From Kiritimatiellota bacterium (GTDB taxonomy: Bacteria > Verrucomicrobiota > Kiritimatiellia > Kiritimatiellales > Tichowtungiaceae), in assembly GCA_014381785.1 (NCBI GenBank), contig JACNKZ010000049.1:1-44972 (forward strand): 44,972 nt of DNA. The letters run 5' to 3'. Under the pieces are notes generated by a model. The model worked only from the letters and a program-made list of their open reading frames with translations, did not search any database and was not told the origin of the DNA. Below, one piece after another: positions 24,906 to 32,900 of this stretch. Each line of letters begins with the position of its first letter. Positions within the stretch are counted from its first letter, which is position 1. The position numbers and the translations under genes are program-made.

Positions 24906-25624
24906 AGCTTCGCCTCCAACTCACCCCGGCACTCGTAGCCGCTACGGTCTGCGCCCTGCTCTGGTTTGCCGCCTGGCTGATTCCATTCCGGCCCACCCCC
25001 CAGCGGGAGATTATTCCACTGATCCGCCCGGCAGTCTGCTTCTGGCCCGGCGGCGCGGAAACCATACGGGAAATCCGCTCTCCCTCCCTGTTTGCGCTTC
25101 CATCCGAACAGGGCTTTAGCGGAAATTTTCCGGAATCCCGCATCAACCTGCTTGTCCCTTCCGCCGGAGACATCCCTGGCATCGCCATAAAATCCCGCAT
25201 AACCCCGCCGGAGCACCCTGCCCAAAACGAATCCTATCTGATGCGCAATCCCGTCGTCCGGACACAACCGGACACCGTCTCCCTGCTTGAAACCATTCCG
25301 CGCCTCACAACGGATCTCCCGTTCCCGAACGTACGCCCAGCGTCCATCATCCCGCAACCAGACCGGATTGCCCTCTTTCTCTCACCGGAACTTCGCGCTC
25401 GGTCAGATGCACCGCCACAGCTTGCCGTCCCGGGCGAGCTTCCGGCCTCGGTTCGTATTCATTTGAGTATCCGGCCCGACGGAACGGTGGATCAGGCCCT
25501 GTTTGAAACCCCGGTTCAAAACGATGCGCTGGCGGGCGCGATTCGTCAGTTGCGCTTTGAGCCGGCAACCGTCCGCACAGAGGGCTGGCTTGAGCTTCGC
25601 TTCACACCCGGAGGAGATACCTGA
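24902..25624 (+). CDS. TonB-like energy transducer
   Basis: 240 residues starting at GTG 24902, which overlaps the exbD stop. One N-terminal helix (~10-30, A-L-V-A-A-T-V-C-A-L-L-W-F-A-A-W-L) is followed by a Pro-rich low-complexity periplasmic region. The ~75-residue C-terminal domain, R-I-H-L-S-I-R-P-D-G-T-V-D-Q-A-L-F and A-I-R-Q-L-R-F-E-P-A, fits TonB_C. The domain ends with a short G-G-D-T tail. Position after ExbBD supports the TonB role. The C-terminal motif is weak, so the family call is moderate. Confidence 0.7.
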   Translation: MKLRLQLTPALVAATVCALLWFAAWLIPFRPTPQREIIPLIRPAVCFWPGGAETIREIRSPSLFALPSEQGFSGNFPESRINLLVPSAGDIPGIAIKSRITPPEHPAQNESYLMRNPVVRTQPDTVSLLETIPRLTTDLPFPNVRPASIIPQPDRIALFLSPELRARSDAPPQLAVPGELPASVRIHLSIRPDGTVDQALFETPVQNDALAGAIRQLRFEPATVRTEGWLELRFTPGGDT

Positions 25625-25854
25625 TGCCTGTCGACCCGCTCTATTTTTTTGTAATTCCACTGGCACTGGTGTTGACCGGCCTGTTCGCGGCGGCTTGGGT
25701 GTATGACATCAAAACGTTCCGGCGGCGCAAAAGCAAAGACGAAACCGTATACCGGTGCGTGAACTGCAAACGCATCTTCACCGATATTCACCGCACCCCG
25801 CTGGCGCGCTGTCCGAACTGCGGAAAGCAGAATGAACCGGTTCCCGCGCGCTGA
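25624..25854 (+). CDS. Small membrane-anchored zinc-ribbon protein
   Basis: 76 residues: an N-terminal helix (Y-F-F-V-I-P-L-A-L-V-L-T-G-L-F-A-A-A-W-V) and a cytosolic zinc ribbon with two Cys pairs (R-C-V-N-C ... R-C-P-N-C-G). Its ATG overlaps the preceding stop by one base (TGATG), so it is the last gene of the TPR-exbB-exbD-tonB set. No partner or function can be assigned. It ends one base before the convergent fetB gene. Confidence 0.8.
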   Translation: MPVDPLYFFVIPLALVLTGLFAAAWVYDIKTFRRRKSKDETVYRCVNCKRIFTDIHRTPLARCPNCGKQNEPVPAR

Positions 25855-26652
25855 TCAGCCCTTCAGCCGATCCATCCTCAAGCGGTGACGATCGTCAAAC
25901 AACCGGTGCGATGTCATCCAGACTGCGGCCAGCGTGCCGAACCCTGTGCCGCCCGCAATCAGAAACATGATCAGGATCTGATACTTCACCGCATCGAGCG
26001 GCTGATTACCTGCCAGAATCTGGCCGGTCATCATACCCGGCAAGCTGACCAGTCCCGCGGCGGCCATCGAATTAATAATCGGGATCAGCCCCGTTCGGAC
26101 ACTCTCACGGCGGATATCGTCAATCGCTTCCGATTGGGTCTGGCCCAGCGCCAACCGCGTCTCAATTGCCGCACGGTTCTGACGCACATTCTGCGTCAAA
26201 TGATTCAGCGACAGCGACAATCCGTTCATCGTGTTACCCAGCAGCATGCCGAGCAGTGGAATGGCGTAGCGCGGCGCATACCACGGCTCCGGCCCCACCA
26301 CGACGGTCAGCGCCAGCACCACCACGGCAAAAGACGAAACAAACATCGAGCTTAGGCCAACACCAAAACCCCACCCGCCGCGCAACGGATTCTTCTGCCG
26401 CGCACGCACTTCGCGTCCCGCGCCCAACAGCATCACCAGCGCCATCAGCGCCACCCAGAACGGCGACGAGCTGGCAAACAGCGCTTTGAGCACGAAGCCG
26501 ATTAAGGACAATTGAATCACCGTGCGGGTTGCATTCCACAACAGCTTGCCTCCGACGCCCAAACGGAGACGCCGGCATACCACGGCCAGCGCGATTACCA
26601 GCAGCGCGGCCAGAGACAGCTCAAACGGGGAAAGCTGAATGATTCCACTCAT
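25855..26652 (-). CDS. fetB: FetB-like ABC transporter permease (UPF0014, iron export)
   Basis: About 265 residues with six to seven hydrophobic segments. The family motifs are present: P-L-L-G-M-L-L-G-N-T-M-N-G-L-S-L and L-V-S-L-P-G-M-M-T-G-Q-I-L-A-G-N-Q-P. FetAB (YbbLM) of E. coli exports iron and protects against oxidative stress. The ATG at 26652 overlaps the fetA stop (ATGA) and has GGAGG upstream; a start four codons earlier is less likely. Cotranscribed with fetA and probably kdsD. Confidence 0.92.
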   Translation of the reverse strand: MSGIIQLSPFELSLAALLVIALAVVCRRLRLGVGGKLLWNATRTVIQLSLIGFVLKALFASSSPFWVALMALVMLLGAGREVRARQKNPLRGGWGFGVGLSSMFVSSFAVVVLALTVVVGPEPWYAPRYAIPLLGMLLGNTMNGLSLSLNHLTQNVRQNRAAIETRLALGQTQSEAIDDIRRESVRTGLIPIINSMAAAGLVSLPGMMTGQILAGNQPLDAVKYQILIMFLIAGGTGFGTLAAVWMTSHRLFDDRHRLRMDRLKG

Positions 26653-27377
26653 GCAACCTCCCACAGCTGAAGGTGCCGATCCGCCGCGCGGGCGATCTGC
26701 TCCGGATTATGGCTCACCCACACCACCGCCGCGCCGGTTGATTTCCGATACTCCGCAATCACCTCTTCGACTTTCCAAACATTGGAAGCATCCAGCGCCG
26801 CGGTCGGCTCATCGAGTAGCAGCACCTTGGGTTCATTCAGCAAAAGACGGAACAACGCCAGCCGCTGCTTCTCCCCCGTCGAAAGTCGATCCACCCGCCA
26901 CTCCAACACATCGCGTTGAAACCCTAATTTTTCCAAACATTGGAAATCTGAACCGCGAATGAACGCGAACCGAGCCCCTGGCGAGCTGGGCTCCGCGAAT
27001 GCGGGGCAACGAAGTGGCAATGAACGCGAATCCCCTCCTTCGGAGGGGTGGCCGTAGGCCGGAGTAGGTTCTTTTTGACTCCTGGCTCCTGATCTCTGCC
27101 CCCTGAAGTGGTCTCCGACGCAATCGGCCCACCAACTGCTTTCAGCCGACAGCCATCCGACCTGCCGCCGCCACTGCGGTGCTGGCATTTCATTGCGATC
27201 GGTTCCGTCCAGAAAAACGGCACCTTCCGCCAGATCGAGATCGGCCAGCGCGCGCAACAGCAGCGTTTTACCGCACCCCGACGGGCCGGACAACGCCACG
27301 CACTCCCCGCGCTCCACCGCAAAAGAAAAAGGGCCTCCGCAGACTGTGCGCAGGCCCTCTATGATCAACCGGCTCAT
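26649..27377 (-). CDS. fetA: FetA-like ABC ATPase carrying a ~53-residue repeat-derived insertion
   Basis: 242 residues. Walker A G-P-S-G-C-G-K-T is at 31-38, the signature L-S-T-G-E-K-Q near 165-171, Walker B V-L-L-L-D-E-P at ~185-191, and a switch His lies in W-V-S-H-N-P. Residues ~92-144 have no counterpart in FetA-type ATPases as I know them; they come from several dispersed repeats placed in frame (26930-27110). No Gln stands at the Q-loop position (V-G-W-L-S-A-E-S). The helical subdomain that contacts FetB is exactly where the insert lies, so coupling could be impaired although all catalytic motifs are intact. It starts 5 bp after kdsD. Confidence 0.88.
   Translation of the reverse strand: MSRLIIEGLRTVCGGPFSFAVERGECVALSGPSGCGKTLLLRALADLDLAEGAVFLDGTDRNEMPAPQWRRQVGWLSAESSWWADCVGDHFRGQRSGARSQKEPTPAYGHPSEGGDSRSLPLRCPAFAEPSSPGARFAFIRGSDFQCLEKLGFQRDVLEWRVDRLSTGEKQRLALFRLLLNEPKVLLLDEPTAALDASNVWKVEEVIAEYRKSTGAAVVWVSHNPEQIARAADRHLQLWEVA
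26772..26788. repeat. Palindrome TTTCCAA-ACA-TTGGAAG in fetA
   Basis: One arm mismatch, centred at 26780. On the coding strand it reads S-N-V-W-K-V in the D-loop region right after Walker B, without changing the length of this segment relative to E. coli FetA as I remember it. Confidence 0.75.
26930..26946. repeat. Palindrome TTTCCAA-ACA-TTGGAAA in fetA
   Basis: Perfect arms, centred at 26938, coding strand F-Q-C-L-E-K. It abuts the 80-bp repeat (4 bp away), marking one edge of the insertion hot spot. Confidence 0.85.
26951..27030. repeat. 80-bp dispersed repeat, copy 1, inside fetA
   Basis: Starts AACCGCGAATGAACGCGAA and ends CAATGAACGCGAA; it matches 41325-41404 (reverse complement) at 79 of 80 bases. 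In fetA it is read in the orientation opposite to the pabB copy, as D-S-R-S-L-P-L-R-C-P and so on. It is followed by CCCCTCCTTCGGAGGGG (27031-27047), a GGCCGTAGGCC unit and CTCCTGGCTCCTGA-type repeats up to ~27100, i.e. at least four repeat types nested in one gene. Confidence 0.92.
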
Positions 27378-27382
27378 TCGCT

Positions 27383-28354
27383 TTAAAGAATCTTGAGTTT
27401 GGGCAGATCCTGAATGTCGACGGTGCCGGCGACGCGACCTTCATCGTCCACCACCACGAGGTCGTCGATGTTTTTCTCTTCGTAGATTTTCAGCAGATCG
27501 ACCGCGAGCTGCTCCGGCTTCAACGTAATCGGATTAGCGCTCATGATGGTGTCAATGACGGCTTCGGTGATGTCGGGCGTATCCATTAAGTGGCGGCGCA
27601 GATCACCGTCGGTAAAGATGCCGAGCAGCTTTTCATCCGCATCAGTGATCGCCACGCAGCCGGAGCGCGCGCCGGTCATGGCCATCACGGCCTCCTTCAC
27701 TTTGGAGCCGCTGACCACTTTTGCAAGGCGGTCGCCGGTGCGCATCACATCGGCTACTTTCAAAAGCAGTGTGCGGCCGATGGCCCCGCCGGGATGGAGT
27801 TTGGCGTAGTCCTCTTTTTTGAACCCGCGCGCTTCGAGCAGCACAATCGCCAGCGCATCGCCAAGGGCGAGTGTCACGGTGGTGCTGGTGGTCGGCGCCA
27901 TGCCAAACGGACAGGCTTCTTTATCAACCGTAATCGGAAGAATCAGATCGCTTTGCACCCCCAGCGGACTGGCGGCATCAGCGGTCATGCCGATAATCTT
28001 GAGTCCCTGCCGCTTAAGAGCCGGCAGAAGAGCGATCAGCTCATCGGATGCGCCGCTATAGCTGAGGGCCAGAACAATGTCCTTTTCGCCAACCACGCCG
28101 AAATCGCCGTGCATCGCTTCAATCGGATGCAATAGAGCGGCCTTGGTGCCGGTACTGTTGAAGGTGGCGACCATTTTCTGGCCAATATGAAAGTTTTTGC
28201 CAACACCGGTAACGATCACCTTGCCGCCGTTTTTCTCCGCTTCGAGAATCCATTCAATCGCGGTGGTGAATCCGCCGTCAATCTGATCGCGCACCTTTTC
28301 CATGCCCGCGATTTCGATGTCTATGATCTCTTTAGCCCGTTTCTGAAAATCCAT
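27383..28354 (-). CDS. kdsD: Arabinose-5-phosphate isomerase (KdsD/KpsF family)
   Basis: 323 residues. The SIS domain (~35-175) has V-I-V-T-G-V-G-K-N, then F-N-S-T-G-T-K-A and L-S-Y-S-G-A-S-D-E-L. It is followed by two CBS domains (V-A-D-V-M-R-T and D-T-I-M-S-A-N-P). The enzyme turns ribulose 5-phosphate into arabinose 5-phosphate, the first step to Kdo for LPS, which shows a Gram-negative envelope. The usual G-K-S-G-H is G-K-N-F-H here, a small change near the active site. It heads the kdsD-fetA-fetB run. A palindrome pair lies 14 bp upstream of its start codon. Confidence 0.95.
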   Translation of the reverse strand: MDFQKRAKEIIDIEIAGMEKVRDQIDGGFTTAIEWILEAEKNGGKVIVTGVGKNFHIGQKMVATFNSTGTKAALLHPIEAMHGDFGVVGEKDIVLALSYSGASDELIALLPALKRQGLKIIGMTADAASPLGVQSDLILPITVDKEACPFGMAPTTSTTVTLALGDALAIVLLEARGFKKEDYAKLHPGGAIGRTLLLKVADVMRTGDRLAKVVSGSKVKEAVMAMTGARSGCVAITDADEKLLGIFTDGDLRRHLMDTPDITEAVIDTIMSANPITLKPEQLAVDLLKIYEEKNIDDLVVVDDEGRVAGTVDIQDLPKLKIL

Positions 28355-28367
28355 TTTGTCTCCTGTT

Positions 28368-28426
28368 TTTCCAATGTTTGGAAAATTATAATAAAAACCG
28401 ATCTCGCCAGCTCCAAAGGTTGGAAA
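28368..28426. repeat. Two TTTCCAA-N3-TTGGAAA palindromes between kdsD and the nuclease gene
   Basis: A perfect site (28368-28384, TGT, centre 28376) and a degenerate one (GCTCCAA-AGG-TTGGAAA, centre 28418) are 42 bp apart in the 103-bp divergent promoter region. Confidence 0.82.
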
Positions 28427-28457
28427 ACCCTACAGGCCTCTGTACAATTCATCAATC

Positions 28458-31400
28458 ATGAAGATGAGCAACGGCGCACTGACAATTTTTCCGACCGAAC
28501 TGGCCAAACGCCGGGCGGAGCGGAACGCCGTTCTCAAAGCCGGGGCCATCGACACCTCCCGCCTGTTTACGCAGAAAAAGCTGATGGACACCTGCGAGCG
28601 CGCCGCGCGCCGCACGGGGCTGCTCGCCGGTCGCGCTCACGGTGAGGCGGAAATGCGGCTCCTGCTCGAACAGACCGCAGAAAATGTGCGGTTTACCCCT
28701 CGTCAACCGATCGCCAGGCTCTCCCCCGCCGCGCGCGCCGACCTATTAAAACAGCTTATCGAAAAACTGGCTTTTCTGGCGGAAGACAGCAGAGCCGTTA
28801 CCGAATGGCTACTGGCGCATGAGCCGGAGCATAAACTCCACGGCCTCGGGCAGCTGCTCGACGCATGGCGCGCTCAATGTTCAAACATGGGTCTTGCGGA
28901 CCGTTTTGCGATCAACACCGCCCTGCTGCAACTGATTGAAAGCGGCGACCTGCCCGCAGAGCTGGACGGAGAAATCCACTTCCGCGCCGTGCGCTGGTTC
29001 AACCCGTTCGAAGAACGCTTTGCGGCCGCGCTCAAAACCCGGCTCGGAACGGAGCGGGTACAGATTTTCTCGGTTCTGCCGGGCGAACACGCACAGGCCG
29101 CCGGAGACCGGCTCTGCGCAAGAGTTCGCGCGGATCTCGGCAACGAGGAGGAATGGAAGCAGTGGGCCGAGGATTTTGCCGATGCCTATGAAGCCGACGA
29201 CAGCAACATTCTCGAAAAAAACTCCCGCGAACGGGTTTCGTGTTTTGTCTCCGCTCATCCCTACGGCGAAATCGAAGACGCCGCACGGCGCATTGCCGCT
29301 GAAATCGAACACGGCAACGCGCCCGATCAGATGGCGCTGATCCTGCGCGACCTCAGTCCGTACACCGACATCGTCCCCGATGTCTTTCAGCGCTTCGGAA
29401 TTCCCTACTACTTCCGGCGCGGCACGCCCGCCGCCGCGCACCCGCCAGTGAAAGCCCTGCTCGCCCTGCTCGCCTTTCCGCACAACCACTCGCGCGACCG
29501 GTTATGCGACCTGCTTCTTTCACCGTCCATTGACTGGCCCGGCGTGGAAGACCGCGGGGAACTGGTTGCGCAAATCCGCCAAACCGAGCCGCCGCGCCTG
29601 CGCCGCCTGCCGAAGGAGCTCCGTGACTTTTTCCAGAGTTCGGAATTTTCGGAACAGGTTCAATTTTTGATAAAACAACACCACCTCGAACTGCCGGAAG
29701 AGGTTCACAGCCTAATTCAAGAAATTGCGTTGCTTCCGGCGCTACCGATGGAACGAATGATTTCCCTTTTTGAGAAACTGCTCGATAACGTCACCCTCAA
29801 CGATGAGCTCAGCACCGAAAGCGGCGTATGGATCGTCAACCCGATGGATGCGGCGGGCCTGCGGTTCGAGTCGGTCTACATCGCCGGCATGGACGACCGC
29901 ACCTTCCCGCAAATTCCGAAAGCGGACTCTCTGTTCAACGCCGCCGAACGCAACGCCCTGCGCGCTTTTCTGGAAGAGCGCAACATTCCCTGCCCGCGGC
30001 TCGCACTGTCCGAAACCGGCGAAGCTCTGATTCAGGAAGAGATTCTCTTCCTGACCGCCCTGAGCGCCGCCACCGAAAAACTGACCCTTTCGTACACACA
30101 AAGCGATGCGGACGGCAAAGAGCGCGCGCCCGGTGAATTCTTTGAGCGGATGCGCGGGCTGTCAAAAATCGATGCGCCGGCACACGGCGAATCATTCCAC
30201 ACCATTCTGCCGCCGGAAGCCGTCCGCGCTGAAGATGAAGCCAGGCAGACCCAGGCCTGGTTAAATCCATCTCCCGCAACCATCCAGACAGCCATCACGC
30301 CATTACCCGCTCTCCAGAAGTGGTTGGAAAAAAATCCGGAGTTCAGCGCAACGGCACTGGAATCGCTGGCCCGCAATCGCTTTGTTTTCTTCCTCGAAAA
30401 AGTGCTGGGCATCAAACCCGACCGCACCCACGGGGACGACACCGACCCGATGGACCGCGGCTCGATCGTTCACGACATTCTGGAGCGGGTGTATGCCGCT
30501 GTCGCTGAACGGAGCGACTGGTACGCAAAAAAAGTTTCCAATCATTGGAAACTTTCACAGGAAGGTGAGATTCCGCTCGCGGTGTTTGACCCGGCCAAAG
30601 CCGATGAGCTATTGGCGCTGGCCCGCGGGATTGCAGAAGAGGAGTTTGCGAAAGCGGAGCGGCGGGCGAGCTGTCATCTGGGACATCGCGCGGTATGGGA
30701 AACGGAAAAACGCAAGCTGCACCAAGTGATCGAAAACATTGTCCGCATGGATATCAATACGGCACAAGCCGAGAACCGCTATCCCGCCCTCTTTGAAATG
30801 AAGTTTGATGAAAAGCACGATCTGCCGATTACCCTCCACTACACTCAGGGGTCAACTCAGGGGTCAGTCCGTGAATCGTGCATCGAAGATGACACGATTC
30901 CTCGTACTGACCCCATTCGCTTCGAGGAGGGTATCCGGCTGAAGGGAAAAATCGACCGCATCGATCTGATTTTTGATGACGACGGCGAACTGCAACAGTT
31001 GCTGGTGGTGGACTACAAAGGAAAATCAAGGATCGACACAGCGGAGACCATCGCCAAAAAGACCGCGCTCAATCTCGACTGCCAGCTGGCGCTCTACACC
31101 TTTGCCGCCCAGCAGTTTTTCTTCGGCGAGCACAACACACCGGAACTGAACGAAAAGGTGCAGGCGGTCTACCACCTGCAGGAGCGCGACCTTGAAAAAA
31201 TGTCGAAGCACTTCGGCAACGACAAAAAACGCCTCGTCATGACGCCGGAGCTAACGGAACAATTCCTCGAAACGCTTTTTTCCAATGTTTGGAAACTCCG
31301 CAACGGCGATCTTGCCCCCGAACCGCTCATCGAAGGCTACGACGATTACTCCCACATCTGCCGCACCCCTGCTATCGATCCAAAAGAACTGTTGAAGTAA
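28458..31400 (+). CDS. AddB/RecB-like PD-(D/E)XK nuclease protein
   Basis: 980 residues. The first ~600 have the inactivated helicase layout of AddB-type proteins, including V-W-I-V-N-P-M-D-A-A-G-L-R-F and Y-I-A-G-M-D-D-R-T-F-P. The C-terminal third holds a RecB-like nuclease with M-D-R-G-S-I-V-H-D-I-L-E-R-V (motif near 660), L-K-G-K-I-D-R-I-D-L and V-V-D-Y-K-G-K-S, giving the D...D-Y-K catalytic set. No Walker A is evident, so it is probably a partner nuclease for recombination or double-strand break end-processing, but no addA lies nearby. Two palindromes (30535, 31279) and a REP-type hairpin (30843-30914, about 24 residues) are translated in frame between nuclease motifs. ATG 28458 or 28464 are both possible starts. 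Confidence 0.88.
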   Translation: MKMSNGALTIFPTELAKRRAERNAVLKAGAIDTSRLFTQKKLMDTCERAARRTGLLAGRAHGEAEMRLLLEQTAENVRFTPRQPIARLSPAARADLLKQLIEKLAFLAEDSRAVTEWLLAHEPEHKLHGLGQLLDAWRAQCSNMGLADRFAINTALLQLIESGDLPAELDGEIHFRAVRWFNPFEERFAAALKTRLGTERVQIFSVLPGEHAQAAGDRLCARVRADLGNEEEWKQWAEDFADAYEADDSNILEKNSRERVSCFVSAHPYGEIEDAARRIAAEIEHGNAPDQMALILRDLSPYTDIVPDVFQRFGIPYYFRRGTPAAAHPPVKALLALLAFPHNHSRDRLCDLLLSPSIDWPGVEDRGELVAQIRQTEPPRLRRLPKELRDFFQSSEFSEQVQFLIKQHHLELPEEVHSLIQEIALLPALPMERMISLFEKLLDNVTLNDELSTESGVWIVNPMDAAGLRFESVYIAGMDDRTFPQIPKADSLFNAAERNALRAFLEERNIPCPRLALSETGEALIQEEILFLTALSAATEKLTLSYTQSDADGKERAPGEFFERMRGLSKIDAPAHGESFHTILPPEAVRAEDEARQTQAWLNPSPATIQTAITPLPALQKWLEKNPEFSATALESLARNRFVFFLEKVLGIKPDRTHGDDTDPMDRGSIVHDILERVYAAVAERSDWYAKKVSNHWKLSQEGEIPLAVFDPAKADELLALARGIAEEEFAKAERRASCHLGHRAVWETEKRKLHQVIENIVRMDINTAQAENRYPALFEMKFDEKHDLPITLHYTQGSTQGSVRESCIEDDTIPRTDPIRFEEGIRLKGKIDRIDLIFDDDGELQQLLVVDYKGKSRIDTAETIAKKTALNLDCQLALYTFAAQQFFFGEHNTPELNEKVQAVYHLQERDLEKMSKHFGNDKKRLVMTPELTEQFLETLFSNVWKLRNGDLAPEPLIEGYDDYSHICRTPAIDPKELLK
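30535..30551. repeat. Palindrome TTTCCAA-TCA-TTGGAAA in the nuclease gene
   Basis: Perfect 7-bp arms that extend to 11 bp (AAAGTTTCCAA / TTGGAAACTTT), centre 30543, read S-N-H-W-K-L. The unusual TCA spacer occurs only here. Confidence 0.85.
30843..30914. repeat. In-frame REP-type hairpin in the nuclease gene
   Basis: A 12-bp direct duplication ACTCAGGGGTCA (30843-30854, 30855-30866) leads into a two-part stem. GGGGTCAGT (30860-30868) pairs with ACTGACCCC (30906-30914), and GAATCGTG (30873-30880) pairs with CACGATTC (30893-30900). The GGGGTCAGTCC core equals that of the REP unit beside the transposase at the window start. It adds about 24 codons (T-Q-G-S-T-Q-G-S-V-R-E-S and so on) without a stop or frameshift, just before the catalytic L-K-G-K-I-D. 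Confidence 0.88.
31279..31295. repeat. Palindrome TTTCCAA-TGT-TTGGAAA in the nuclease gene
   Basis: Perfect arms, centre 31287, read F-S-N-V-W-K-L near the C-terminus. It is the last good site before a 10.8-kb stretch with none. Confidence 0.85.
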
Positions 31401-31419
31401 CGCGGAACCCTCGGATGGC

Positions 31420-32709
31420 CTACGGGCTCTCTGCGCCTAGGGGAATAAGCCGATAAAACCGGAGAGGGACTGCGTTCGTGTCCGCAATGACCAGCCGGGA
31501 GCTGGTTGAAGTGACGGTCATCAAGGGGGTCCAGTCGAGCGGTTTCAAAGTCGGTGTGTATTCCGCACGGTAAGCATCTCCTGCGGCGGCGGTCCATATA
31601 ATCTGCATATCACCGGTTTCAGCCTGTCCGATATCTACCGCCTGTTCGGGAACCAGCGCCGTGCTGATGGCGACTTGATGGATTTCGGTGTTGTCAGCGA
31701 CCGTCGTCGCCAGATCGGCATTGAGCCCCCAGGCATACACCGGAACCGGCGTGGCGGTGTGGCCGGTGGTAGACCAGGTGACGGTCGGATTCACGCCGGG
31801 GCCGTTGTCCGCCAGAACATCCAGCCCGCCCGTTTCGTGGTCCGCTGTCACAATGATAAGCGTGTCGGAACGGCTGCCGGCCCAGTTGCGGATCAGCTCA
31901 ACCGTTTCGCTGAACGCCAGAGTTTCGCCAATATTCCGTGAAAGATCATTGCTGTGTCCGGCATGATCAATCCGGCCGCCCTCGACCATCAGAAAAAATC
32001 CGTCGGGATCCTCTTCAAGAATGTCCAGTGCCACAACAGCCATTTCGGGCAGACGAGGCAGATCACCAAGGCCATCAAACTCATATGGCAGATGGTCGGT
32101 TCCAAACTGACCGGAAACCAAAGAGGCGTCCGTTGTGTTCAGGGAGAACAGATCATCCCGGGTGGTGACAACGGTATAACCCGCATTGACCGCTGCGGAC
32201 GGGCTCATCCCATTTGCGCCGCCGCCGAAGAGAACCTGTGGACGGGTCTGGGTCAGGTAATCAGCGGCTATCTCTGAGAGGTTGTTCCGACTGATCGTGT
32301 GAGCGCCAAACGCGGCCGGCGTGGCGTGCGTCACATATGTGGTGGTTACAAGTCCGGCGGCCTTGTCTTTGGTTGTGAAATACTCCAGCAGAGTTCGCAA
32401 CTCAGACCCGTCGCCCGGTAGAGACAGACTGATGACTCCATTGTTCACTTTCTGCCCGGAAGCCATGGCCGTGGCCGACGCCGCCGAATCCGTAACCGGA
32501 TTATCCGCGGAGTCTGTGATCATCGTGCTCTGATACGGAAAGGTTTCAAAAAACAGGTTGGTGCTGGCGTAATATCTCGCGGCTTTCACCTGTTCCGGCC
32601 CCATTCCATCGCCAATGCAGAGAATGATATTGCGAATGGGGGCTGCAAAGCCATCTATCGCCAGAACCTCCATCAAAATGAATCCAGTAACCAATCGTCT
32701 CGGCTTCAT
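31420..32709 (-). CDS. Secreted alkaline phosphatase (PhoA family)
   Basis: 429 residues with an N-terminal signal sequence (ending D-G-F-A-A). The active site is complete: metal ligand in I-L-C-I-G-D-G-M-G, nucleophile Ser in V-T-D-S-A-A-S-A-T-A, then H-A-T-P-A-A-F-G-A-H, V-E-G-G-R-I-D-H-A-G-H and V-T-A-D-H-E-T-G-G-L, with T-G-H-T-A. It releases phosphate from monoesters in the periplasm or outside the cell. The C-terminal ~80 residues (ending R-F-Y-R-L-I-P-L) look like a small beta domain common at the ends of secreted proteins in Verrucomicrobia-related bacteria. It is convergent with the nuclease gene (19 bp gap). I see no Pho box. Confidence 0.93.
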   Translation of the reverse strand: MKPRRLVTGFILMEVLAIDGFAAPIRNIILCIGDGMGPEQVKAARYYASTNLFFETFPYQSTMITDSADNPVTDSAASATAMASGQKVNNGVISLSLPGDGSELRTLLEYFTTKDKAAGLVTTTYVTHATPAAFGAHTISRNNLSEIAADYLTQTRPQVLFGGGANGMSPSAAVNAGYTVVTTRDDLFSLNTTDASLVSGQFGTDHLPYEFDGLGDLPRLPEMAVVALDILEEDPDGFFLMVEGGRIDHAGHSNDLSRNIGETLAFSETVELIRNWAGSRSDTLIIVTADHETGGLDVLADNGPGVNPTVTWSTTGHTATPVPVYAWGLNADLATTVADNTEIHQVAISTALVPEQAVDIGQAETGDMQIIWTAAAGDAYRAEYTPTLKPLDWTPLMTVTSTSSRLVIADTNAVPLRFYRLIPLGAESP

Positions 32710-32900
32710 GATTCAGCCTGCATTTGCTAATCCATAAATCCCCTTCATGCCGGATAAATGAAGCAGATATCACGCCACAGAATCAGCGTCAAATAACTTT
32801 TGGGAATAAATCTCTATACTGTCTGCCCCGGCGTCTCCCCGTTAAAGACAAAGATATATATTACCAAATACTCCTGTTTTGGAATCCTCATTCAAATAAA

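Noticed and set aside
29630-29646. TTTCCAG-AGT-TCGGAAT in the nuclease gene
   Set aside because: Three arm mismatches; not distinguishable from chance.
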